The translations under genes were made by a program, and so were the position numbers. 6,078 nt of DNA, taken from assembly GCA_027730465.1 (NCBI GenBank), contig JAQCGQ010000043.1, positions 1 to 6,078 on the forward strand, given 5' to 3'. The notes beneath the pieces are model-generated. The model saw only the letters and a program-made list of their open reading frames with translations. It had not been told where the DNA came from and ran no database searches. This document shows, piece by piece, positions 1 through 5,080 of the stretch. This DNA comes from Actinomycetota bacterium. Lineage in GTDB: Bacteria > Actinomycetota > Actinomycetes > Nanopelagicales > Nanopelagicaceae. The first letter of the stretch is position 1, and each line of letters begins with the position of its first letter.

Positions 1-91
1 TTGCTGCGTCATCAGAAGATGATGAACAACCAGTTACCGCAAGTGCGATAGCTGCTGCAGCTGCAACAAGACGAAATGAATTTTTACGCAT
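1..91 (-). CDS. Secreted lipoprotein, N-terminus only (cut by the window edge)
   Basis: Thirty codons of a minus-strand gene beginning with ATG at 91-89 and running off the left edge. The protein starts MRKNSFRLVAAAAAIALAVTGC: a basic n-region (R2, K3, R7), an alanine-rich hydrophobic stretch (about 8-19) and a lipobox V19-T20-G21-C22, followed by the Ser/Asp-rich linker SSSSDDAA typical of mature lipoproteins. Cys22 would be diacylated and the protein anchored on the outer face of the cytoplasmic membrane. An upstream ATG at 95-93 is excluded because it reaches a stop after three codons. A GGAG motif lies 6 nt before the chosen start. In compact genomes such leaders often belong to solute-binding proteins of ABC transporters, and its position beside sugar-acid genes would fit that, but the mature domain is outside the window, so function is not shown. 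Confidence 0.85.
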   Translation of the reverse strand, partial: MRKNSFRLVAAAAAIALAVTGCSSSSDDAA

Positions 92-97
92 TCATTT

Positions 98-101
98 CTC
101 C
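98..101 (-). promoter_or_regulatory. Ribosome binding site of the lipoprotein gene
   Basis: GGAG on the minus strand, 6 nt upstream of the ATG at 91-89. It is the clearest Shine-Dalgarno sequence in the window and settles the start of the lipoprotein; most other genes here have weak ones or none. Confidence 0.7.
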
Positions 102-168
102 ATTTCTTGTTTTAGAAAGTGGTACAACGAGGACCGTCGAACCTGAACGCATCCTTCTCTGATGGGTG

Positions 169-174
169 TATATA
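169..174 (-). promoter_or_regulatory. Candidate -10 box for the lipoprotein gene
   Basis: TATATA on the minus strand about 80 bp upstream of the lipoprotein start. No good -35 match exists: at 17-bp spacing the hexamer would be GCAATT (192-197). The palindrome at 177-196 would fall between the two hexamers, a position suited to repression. The assignment is tentative. Confidence 0.3.
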
Positions 175-176
175 GT

Positions 177-196
177 CAATTAACCTGAGTTAATTG
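177..196. promoter_or_regulatory. Perfect 8+8 bp palindrome, likely operator
   Basis: Arms CAATTAAC (177-184) and GTTAATTG (189-196) are exact reverse complements separated by the 4 nt CTGA. The site sits between the divergent lipoprotein and RraA-like genes. It is not followed by a U-run and is far from any gene end, so it does not look like a terminator. A dimeric helix-turn-helix repressor site is the natural reading. No regulator gene is in the window, so the protein that binds it is unknown. Confidence 0.5.
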
Positions 197-242
197 CAGG
201 TAAATAATCAGGATCTTTACCTAAATGTTATAAAAAACCTGC
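196..242. repeat. Two overlapping, mutually exclusive inverted repeats
   Basis: AGGTAAA (198-204) pairs with TTTACCT (216-222) across an 11-nt loop. GCAGGT (196-201) pairs with ACCTGC (237-242). Both pairings use bases 198-201, so only one can form at a time in RNA. This could be a second set of operator half-sites, or a switchable leader if the region is transcribed in either direction. The sequence shows only the complementarity. Confidence 0.35.
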
Positions 243-285
243 AATACCTTAAGTTTGGATTTAGGCTCTATCTCAGCCCTTTCCT

Positions 286-303
286 ACCCCCTAATCTTGG
301 GGT
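286..303 (+). repeat. Small inverted repeat abutting the RraA-like start codon
   Basis: ACCCC (286-290) and GGGGT (299-303) are exact reverse complements around the 8-nt loop CTAATCTT, and the right arm ends at the base before the GTG start. The loop contains the candidate -10 box TAATCT, so this may simply reflect the promoter. If transcription starts further upstream, the hairpin would place a structure over the ribosome entry site. Confidence 0.35.
292..297 (+). promoter_or_regulatory. Candidate -10 box for leaderless transcription of the RraA-like gene
   Basis: TAATCT fits the TANNNT -10 pattern and ends 6 nt before the GTG at 304, which puts the expected transcription start at or next to the first base of the start codon. 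Leaderless mRNAs with this arrangement are common in Actinomycetota. There is no spaced Shine-Dalgarno sequence (GGGG at 299-302 lies only 1 nt before GTG), which agrees with a leaderless message. No convincing -35 is seen. Confidence 0.45.
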
Positions 304-975
304 GTGAGTGAGAAAAAATATGATCTAACAAAGTTATCTACCATTTTCACATCCGCTCTAGCCTCTGATTGTTTAGATCATATGCAATTACGGAATCAAG
401 TTTTAAAAGCTGACATCCAAATGATCTCAGGTGATGGCGTAATGATGGGGTACGCATTTCCGGTCAGAGTTGAAGCAGTTTATAAAGCACCGGATGTGCC
501 ATATATTGGTTTACTTAAAGCATTAGATGCAGTTGGCAAAGATCAAGTTTATGTCACACCATCTAATCGAAATAATGGTGGTAATCACCCAGCAGCATTT
601 TGGGGCGAACTACTTTCTACCGCTTGTAAACATAAAGGAGTTGCAGGAGCGCTAACTGATGGACCAGTGCGAGATACCACCAGAATGCAAGCACTAGGCT
701 TTAAAGTTTTTGGTGTTCAAACATCTCCACTAGATATAAATTCAAGATATGAAGTTGTCGAACATAATGTGCCGGCAGTAATAGATGGTGTAACTATTAA
801 TCCTGGTGATTTAATTGTGGGCGATGTTGATGGTGTTGTGATTGTGCCAAAAGCAGCAATTGATGAAGTAATTGCGCGGGTGGAAGAGAAAAATTCTGGT
901 GAGAACTTATTTAGAAAAGCGGTGAAAGAAGGCATGGCACCGAGTGAAGCTTTTGCTAAGTATGGAGTTTTATAA
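304..975 (+). CDS. RraA-like class II pyruvate aldolase / 4-hydroxy-4-methyl-2-oxoglutarate aldolase family
   Basis: A 223-aa cytosolic protein of the RraA/HMG-aldolase family. Its signature is intact: W100-G101-E102-L103-L104 is followed by GVAGALTDGPVRD (residues 112-124), where R123 and D124 match the substrate-binding Arg and the Mg-coordinating Asp, and by the late segment PGDLIVGDVDGVVIVP (167-182). Family members are trimers or hexamers that cleave 4-hydroxy-2-oxo acids to pyruvate plus an aldehyde or 2-oxo acid, and often decarboxylate oxaloacetate. Some homologues (E. coli RraA) instead bind RNase E. The intact metal site and the neighbouring sugar-acid enzymes favour an aldolase or decarboxylase. 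One possible substrate is a 2-keto-3-deoxy sugar acid, but that is inference. The GTG start is chosen because a -10 box lies just upstream and homology begins soon after. It converges on the next gene with 2 bp between stops. Confidence 0.85.
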   Translation: MSEKKYDLTKLSTIFTSALASDCLDHMQLRNQVLKADIQMISGDGVMMGYAFPVRVEAVYKAPDVPYIGLLKALDAVGKDQVYVTPSNRNNGGNHPAAFWGELLSTACKHKGVAGALTDGPVRDTTRMQALGFKVFGVQTSPLDINSRYEVVEHNVPAVIDGVTINPGDLIVGDVDGVVIVPKAAIDEVIARVEEKNSGENLFRKAVKEGMAPSEAFAKYGVL

Positions 976-977
976 AT

Positions 978-1883
978 CTAATTTCCAGAGACAATAACAT
1001 TATTTAGTGGCTTACCTTCTGCTAATAAGTTCAACTGAGATTCAATTAACCTTCTAGCCCTTCTTTCAAAGGCGGTGGTATTACCACCAACATGTGGTGA
1101 AATTAAAACACCCTTAGCCCGCCAAAGTGGGTGATCTTTTGGTAGAGGCTCTGGATCTGTCACATCTAAAGCTGCGGTAATTCTGCCTGAGTTGAGCTCC
1201 TTAACTAATGCATCAGTATCAACAATTGGCCCTCGTGCAACATTTACTAAAAGTGAACCATCCTTCATTAATGCTAGTCGCTTTGCATCAAATAGATGTT
1301 TACTCTCTTTAGTCAATGGCAAAATCAAAATTACTATATCTAAAGTAGGTAAATGTTTATCTATATCTGAAATCGCAATTGTATTATCGCGACCACTTTG
1401 CGTAAAGGCAATGATCTCAACAGCAAAACCGCTAAGCATTTTAGCAATTGTGGTTCCAATTGAACCAAAACCAATAATTCCAATTTTACGATCATTTATA
1501 GATTTATTTTTCACATGAACCCATTCAGATTTATCTTGGTTGCGCACAAAATCAGGAAAACCTCGAAGAGATGCAATTGTTAACCCAACTGCAAGCTCAG
1601 AAGTTGAATCATCATGAATACTTTTACCATTACACAAGGTCATACCAGGGCGGACATACTCAATTGCATCGTCATAGCCAGCATTTGGGACCTGTAATAC
1701 TTTTAGCTTTGGCATTTTTTTTGTTAACTCAAGTGCATCTCGCCCACCCATATACCAAGGCACATAAAATGTAACTTCGGTGAAGTCACCATCTTTAATT
1801 GGTGTGGTAGTTGGTGATAAGCGTTTAAATTTATTTGGAACATTTAAATCATCCCACTGAGTCCAGATAACTTGTTCACTCAC
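978..1883 (-). CDS. D-2-hydroxyacid dehydrogenase (glyoxylate/hydroxypyruvate reductase-like)
   Basis: A 301-aa protein with the two-domain fold of the D-isomer-specific 2-hydroxyacid dehydrogenases. The NAD(P)-binding domain carries G138-F-G140-S-I-G143. The catalytic set is complete: R217 in NVARGPIVD, E245 in DPEPLP and H264 in SPHVGG. Family enzymes interconvert 2-oxo acids and D-2-hydroxy acids. After the second beta strand the usual NAD-selecting Asp is absent and the sequence reads AFTQSGR (159-165), which suggests NADP(H). It is the last gene of the minus-strand operon: its GTG start immediately follows the TAA of the FAH gene with no spacer, implying translational coupling. Its place beside deoxysugar-acid genes suggests it acts on a 2- or 3-carbon product such as glyoxylate, hydroxypyruvate, pyruvate or lactate. 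The true substrate cannot be read from the sequence. Confidence 0.88.
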   Translation of the reverse strand: MSEQVIWTQWDDLNVPNKFKRLSPTTTPIKDGDFTEVTFYVPWYMGGRDALELTKKMPKLKVLQVPNAGYDDAIEYVRPGMTLCNGKSIHDDSTSELAVGLTIASLRGFPDFVRNQDKSEWVHVKNKSINDRKIGIIGFGSIGTTIAKMLSGFAVEIIAFTQSGRDNTIAISDIDKHLPTLDIVILILPLTKESKHLFDAKRLALMKDGSLLVNVARGPIVDTDALVKELNSGRITAALDVTDPEPLPKDHPLWRAKGVLISPHVGGNTTAFERRARRLIESQLNLLAEGKPLNNVIVSGN

Positions 1884-2750
1884 TTACTTAATCCGTTCAT
1901 TTATATCTTCGGGCGTAAGTACAACCTTATTAACTAATTTGCCAATTTGATCAACTGTAATTGTTACCAAATCTCCAGGGTGTAGTGAAATATCAAGAGG
2001 TGGCACAATTCCAGTACCAGTTGAGAGTATTACTCCTACTGGAAAGTGTTGGCACTTAAATAGGTAATCAATTAGGTCATCAAAGGGTCTATTTAAAGAT
2101 TTTAACGAGGTCTCTGCTTGCCAAACTATTGAGCCGTCTCTTTCGATCTTTGCATAAATATCAAGTTTGTCATGATCTACTATTTCCCAAATTGGTCTAA
2201 TCATTGGGCCAAGTGCGTTTGATCCATGATAGATCTTTGCTTGCGAAAGATAGAGTGGATTTTCACCTTCAATATTTCGTGAGGTCATATCATTACAAAT
2301 ACTCATGCCAATTAATTCACTAAACTTATTTATTACAATTGCAACCTCTGGCTCTGGAACTGAGGTTTTAGCATCCTCTCTAATTCCTATTTCACCACCA
2401 TGCCCTACCGTTCTGCGTGCAGTTGCCTTAAAAAATAGCTCAGGTCTATCTGCTTCATAAACTAATTGGTATACATCAGGAATTCCACTCTCTTCTTTAC
2501 GGGCATCTCTTGATCGCTGATAAGTAACGCCAGCTCCCCAAACTTCAGTATCACTTGCTACTGGTGCAAGAAGTTTTCCAGTTAACTCTTTACTTCCTGA
2601 TGCCTCGTATAATTTTCGAAAAGCTGGTAGATGTAGAGATAGTGCATCAGATAATGTCTTAATATTTTCGATCTCAAAATATTTGCCATTTACTTCTTTC
2701 ACAAGGCGGTAAACCTCTGCTTGCGTTTGAATAACTGCTAGATGGCTCAT
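1884..2750 (-). CDS. Fumarylacetoacetate hydrolase (FAH) family enzyme, sugar-acid hydrolase or dehydratase
   Basis: A 288-aa FAH-family protein. The N-terminal ~65 residues form a poorly conserved cap; the catalytic core starts at WGAGVTYQRSRDAR (71-84). The metal ligands of the family are visible: E133 and E135 in VPEPEV, and D154 in CNDMTSR. Further family marks are ADRPELFFKAT (100-110), IEGENPLYLSQAKIY (160-174) and STGTGI (243-248). The VYEADRPELFFKAT and IEGENPLYL segments remind me of 2-keto-3-deoxy-D-arabinonate dehydratases and related sugar-acid enzymes more than of classical fumarylacetoacetases. Two jobs fit: hydrolysis of a 2,4-diketo-3-deoxy acid to pyruvate plus lactate or glycolate, or dehydration of a 2-keto-3-deoxy-pentonate to 2-oxoglutarate semialdehyde. 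The partner SDR and AKR favour the first. It starts 3 nt after the AKR's stop, which is followed by a second in-frame TAA, and abuts the next gene. Confidence 0.87.
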   Translation of the reverse strand: MSHLAVIQTQAEVYRLVKEVNGKYFEIENIKTLSDALSLHLPAFRKLYEASGSKELTGKLLAPVASDTEVWGAGVTYQRSRDARKEESGIPDVYQLVYEADRPELFFKATARRTVGHGGEIGIREDAKTSVPEPEVAIVINKFSELIGMSICNDMTSRNIEGENPLYLSQAKIYHGSNALGPMIRPIWEIVDHDKLDIYAKIERDGSIVWQAETSLKSLNRPFDDLIDYLFKCQHFPVGVILSTGTGIVPPLDISLHPGDLVTITVDQIGKLVNKVVLTPEDINERIK

Positions 2751-2753
2751 TTA

Positions 2754-3746
2754 TTACAACTCAATTCGATTAACTAGGTTTGATTCCTCTAGTGCTTTCC
2801 AGGCTGCATCTGGAATATCTAGATTAAAATCAGAGATATTTGATTTTAACTCCTTTATATTACGGGATCCAGTTAAAACTGAGGTAACTGCTGGGTGACG
2901 AAGTGGAAATTGAATTGCAGCAGCGGTGAGTGGAATATGAAAATCTGCAAGTAAATGCTTAATCTGCTGAGCTTTTGTAATTAATTCATCACTAGCTGGG
3001 GAGTAATCAAATGTTGCACCAGCTACCGGGTTTGCTAAAATTCCAGAGTTGTAAACTCCACCAATTACTACTGCAGTATTTTTCTTTTTACACTCCCTAA
3101 ATAATTGTTCCTGGGCAGATTGATCAAGTAAAGAAAACCTTCCAGCAATTAAAATAATATCCAGATCCATTTCTTTTACTGCCTTAACTGATGGCGGGCA
3201 ATAATTTAGGCCTACACCTATTCCTTTTAATACCCCTTGCGAACGTAGTTCATCTAAAACTCCATATGATTTTTCAATCGCCTCACCAATTCGCTCATCA
3301 GCATCGTGAATATATGCAATGTCAAAGGATGAAACATTTAATCGCTTGAGACTATCTTCGATAGATCTAAGTATTCCCTCCCTAGAAAAATTAAATATGG
3401 GGACTACGCTCGGGTCAATATCTGCAAAACTTCCAAGTGAATCATCGATAACTGATCTATTCGAATCAATCTTCTCCAAAATTCTGCCCACTTTGGTAGA
3501 GATCACAAATGGCTTACCTGATTTATTTAATGCCGAACCAAGTCTTTTCTCTGCAATGCCATATCCATAAAGTGGTGCGGTATCAAAGTAATTAATTCCA
3601 GATTCAATAGCGGCAAGTATTGTTGATTCCGCATCTGAATCAGCCACGGTTGTAAAAAGGCCACCTAGAGGTGCTGTTCCTAACCCAAGCTTTGTGATGT
3701 AGCAATCTATGCGTGGAATTTTTACTAATTGGTTATGGTTGGCCAT
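2754..3746 (-). CDS. Aldo/keto reductase, D-threo-aldose (L-fucose) 1-dehydrogenase-like
   Basis: A 330-aa TIM-barrel aldo/keto reductase with all four catalytic residues: D55 and Y60 in FDTAPLYGYG, K85 in ISTKVG and H147 in YIHDAD. The stretch REGILRSIEDSLKRL (about 122-136), the long post-His segment, and GRFSLLDQSAQEQL followed by VVIGGVYNSGILA (about 202-238) are typical of the D-threo-aldose/L-fucose 1-dehydrogenase and pyridoxal 4-dehydrogenase branch, which oxidises C1 of L-fucose or related sugars to the lactone with NAD(P). It heads the minus-strand operon. The start is placed at ATG 3746-3744 (MANHN) rather than the in-frame ATG at 3755, because a TATACT -10 box ends right before 3755 and transcription would begin near 3749. 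If another promoter is used, three residues (MVN) are added. The sugar could also be arabinose or galactose. Confidence 0.87.
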   Translation of the reverse strand: MANHNQLVKIPRIDCYITKLGLGTAPLGGLFTTVADSDAESTILAAIESGINYFDTAPLYGYGIAEKRLGSALNKSGKPFVISTKVGRILEKIDSNRSVIDDSLGSFADIDPSVVPIFNFSREGILRSIEDSLKRLNVSSFDIAYIHDADERIGEAIEKSYGVLDELRSQGVLKGIGVGLNYCPPSVKAVKEMDLDIILIAGRFSLLDQSAQEQLFRECKKKNTAVVIGGVYNSGILANPVAGATFDYSPASDELITKAQQIKHLLADFHIPLTAAAIQFPLRHPAVTSVLTGSRNIKELKSNISDFNLDIPDAAWKALEESNLVNRIEL

Positions 3747-3755
3747 ATTGACCAT

Positions 3756-3761
3756 AGTATA
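3756..3761 (-). promoter_or_regulatory. -10 box for the minus-strand catabolic operon
   Basis: TATACT on the minus strand, 5 of 6 matches to TATAAT. Counting 6-7 nt downstream puts the transcription start near 3749, giving a message with only about 3 nt before ATG 3746, so nearly leaderless. No Shine-Dalgarno sequence precedes either possible start, which fits. The -35 position (about 3778-3784) holds no TTGACA-like hexamer and is covered by the palindrome at 3773-3790. Confidence 0.5.
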
Positions 3762-3772
3762 GGAGCGTGTTG

Positions 3773-3790
3773 GAATAGTGAATACTATTC
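3773..3790. promoter_or_regulatory. Perfect 7+7 bp palindrome between divergent operons, likely operator
   Basis: Arms GAATAGT (3773-3779) and ACTATTC (3784-3790) are exact reverse complements around the 4 nt GAAT. The site lies between the AKR operon and the SDR operon, over the expected -35 region of the former, and 31 bp before the SDR start codon. A regulator bound here could control both directions at once. Spacer length matches the palindrome at 177-196, though the arm sequences differ. Confidence 0.5.
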
Positions 3791-3821
3791 ATCTACTGAG
3801 ATACAGATCGGAACATACTTG

Positions 3822-4571
3822 ATGGAAAACGAATTTGCTGGTCTTACTGCAATTATTACAGGAGCTGGTTCGGGTATTGGTCTTGAGGTTGCTAAAGGTT
3901 TAAAACAACGTGGTGTAAATGTCTTTGGCTTTGATATTAATCAAGGTGATATGGGCTTTGTAGCTACATTTATTAAGTGCGATATTGGGGATGCGTCTTC
4001 AGTAGATGCCGCATTTGCTGAATTTAACAAGGTAAGTAACAAATTAGATGTTTTAGTTAATAATGCAGGAATTGGTTCCTTAACTACCGTTGAAAAAGAA
4101 ACAGATGAAGTTTGGCATAAGGTGCTAAACGTAAATGTAGTTGGAACGGCACGGGTTTCAAGATTGGCAATACCATTATTACGCCAAAGTAAGCATGCAG
4201 CAATTGTTAATACTGCATCAGTAGCTGCAATTGATGGAATACCAAATCGCGCAGCATATAGTGCCTCAAAAGGTGCAATCTTGGCATTAACACTTGCCAT
4301 GGCAACTGATCATTTACCTGATGGCATAAGAGTTAATGCTGTTAATCCTGGCACTACAGATACTCCTTGGGTTAAAAGATTATTAGATCAAGCAGATAAC
4401 GCTAAAGTTGCAAAAATCGCCTTAGAAGCCAGACAGCCGATGGGTAGATTAGTTTCACCAAGTGAAATAGCAAATGCCATAATTTTTTTAGCAAGCCCAG
4501 CACAAGCATCAATTACTGGAACATCCTTGAATATTGATGGCGGACTTCATTCACTTAGGATTCCAAAATAA
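3822..4571 (+). CDS. Short-chain dehydrogenase, 2-keto-3-deoxy-L-fuconate dehydrogenase-like
   Basis: A 249-aa classical SDR. The Rossmann motif is TGAGSGIG (13-20). D38 at the end of the second strand (FGFDIN) points to NAD. NNAG is at 80-83, and the catalytic set is N105, S133, Y146 and K150 (YSASK). The C-terminal part, NPGTTDTPWVKRLL (175-188) with ARQPMGRL (203-210) and the final NIDGG, resembles 2-keto-3-deoxy-L-fuconate 4-dehydrogenases, which oxidise the 4-hydroxyl to give 2,4-diketo-3-deoxy-L-fuconate. That product is a natural substrate for the FAH-family neighbour. ATG 3822 is chosen because the SDR fold begins at once; longer reading to 3729 adds 31 residues unlike any SDR and overlaps the divergent AKR. 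A weak GGA lies 9 nt upstream. Its stop overlaps the next start by one base (TAATG). Exact substrate is inferred. Confidence 0.88.
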   Translation: MENEFAGLTAIITGAGSGIGLEVAKGLKQRGVNVFGFDINQGDMGFVATFIKCDIGDASSVDAAFAEFNKVSNKLDVLVNNAGIGSLTTVEKETDEVWHKVLNVNVVGTARVSRLAIPLLRQSKHAAIVNTASVAAIDGIPNRAAYSASKGAILALTLAMATDHLPDGIRVNAVNPGTTDTPWVKRLLDQADNAKVAKIALEARQPMGRLVSPSEIANAIIFLASPAQASITGTSLNIDGGLHSLRIPK

Positions 4572-4816
4572 TGAATCCTTTAAATAATTACAGATTTGCC
4601 GCCTATGCTTTATTTGCTACAGGCTTGATTAACCTTAGGTATCAGACAGGATCAACAGGAAATCTTTCTGAAAGTTCAGTTTTGATCTTAACTGGCGCAG
4701 TGATCCTTGGATTAACTTTTATTCCTAGAATTTCAAATATTTTATTGCAAAGGGTAACTAAATTAATCTCATTAGCTGCCTTTGTAATATTAATTGCTTA
4801 TAGCTTCATAATTTAG
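4571..4816 (+). CDS. Small membrane protein of unknown function
   Basis: An 81-aa protein I do not recognise. It has three hydrophobic stretches, about residues 9-22 (starting FAAYALFATGLI), 36-52 (VLILTGAVILGLTFI) and 65-81 (LISLAAFVILIAYSFII), so it is probably integral to the cytoplasmic membrane with two or three helices. A short polar loop rich in Ser, Thr, Gly and Asn (25-35) and a basic stretch with R53, R61 and K64 separate them. There is no signal peptidase site or catalytic motif. The start codon overlaps the SDR stop by one base, and the next gene begins 3 nt after its TAG, so it is almost certainly translated from the same message. Normal codon use and the tight packing support a real gene. 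Confidence 0.68.
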   Translation: MNPLNNYRFAAYALFATGLINLRYQTGSTGNLSESSVLILTGAVILGLTFIPRISNILLQRVTKLISLAAFVILIAYSFII

Positions 4817-4819
4817 GTC

Positions 4820-5080
4820 ATGAATCTTGATCAAATTAAATCTAGTTGGAATGAGGTACTAGATTTACTACTTGAAGAGAATCGGGTTGCTTGGATTGCA
4901 TTTTTTGATGCCAGACTGGCTTCCTTTGAAAATAACGAGTTAACCTTAGACTTTTCTGATAGTCAAAAGTTTGCAAGCCCTCATGATTTTAAAAAAACTC
5001 GTAATTCAGACCACACTCAGTCTTTAATCAGCGCAATTAAATCAGTTTTAGGTATTACACCCACAATAATAGAGCGGTGA
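4820..5080 (+). CDS. Stand-alone DnaX tau-type C-terminal domain-like protein
   Basis: An 86-aa soluble protein with no transmembrane segment. Its pattern follows the C-terminal domain of DNA polymerase III subunit gamma/tau as I know it from actinobacteria: I6-x3-W10-x2-V13-L14, then R22-x2-W25-I26 where DnaX has the R-F-T-W-I segment, a hydrophobic-turn-strand unit LASFENNELTLDF (33-45), F57 plus a polar stretch, a helix LISAIKSVLGI (69-79), and a final strand (PTIIE). In DnaX this domain follows the AAA+ clamp-loader part, which is entirely missing here; the preceding gene is a membrane protein in a different frame. It may be a paralogue reused for another purpose or an adaptor binding a replication protein. 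Similarity is by eye, without a search. Its TGA overlaps the GTG of the lysozyme gene by 4 nt (GTGA). Confidence 0.62.
   Translation: MNLDQIKSSWNEVLDLLLEENRVAWIAFFDARLASFENNELTLDFSDSQKFASPHDFKKTRNSDHTQSLISAIKSVLGITPTIIER

Noticed and set aside
717..935. Minus-strand open frame of 72 codons
   Set aside because: It lies wholly inside the well-supported RraA-like gene, has Ser/Thr-rich antisense composition and no recognisable domain or ribosome site.
990..1006. AT-rich inverted repeat (AATAA ... TTATT) as a terminator for the RraA-like gene
   Set aside because: Stem of only 5 A/T pairs with a 2-nt loop, no GC stem and no T-run; it lies inside the hydroxyacid dehydrogenase coding sequence.
1192..1774. 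Two plus-strand open frames (1192-1518 and 1571-1774)
   Set aside because: Both are antisense to the hydroxyacid dehydrogenase, whose catalytic motifs are complete. Their products show no family features.
3319..3570. Plus-strand open frame of 83 codons
   Set aside because: Antisense to the AKR coding region, including its catalytic Lys and Asp/Tyr segments; no independent evidence.
3734..3756. Inverted repeat TATGGT ... ACCATA around the AKR start codons
   Set aside because: Short 6-bp arms with an 11-nt spacer, mostly within coding sequence; much weaker than the palindrome at 3773-3790 and explainable by chance.
3729..3821. In-frame upstream extension of the SDR gene beginning at ATG 3729
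   Set aside because: The 31 extra residues do not look like any SDR N-terminus, would overlap the divergent AKR coding region, and would place the palindrome and promoter inside a gene. ATG 3822 starts right at the SDR fold.
3941..4300. Minus-strand open frame of 119 codons
   Set aside because: Antisense shadow of the SDR gene, including its YxxxK motif; low-complexity composition.
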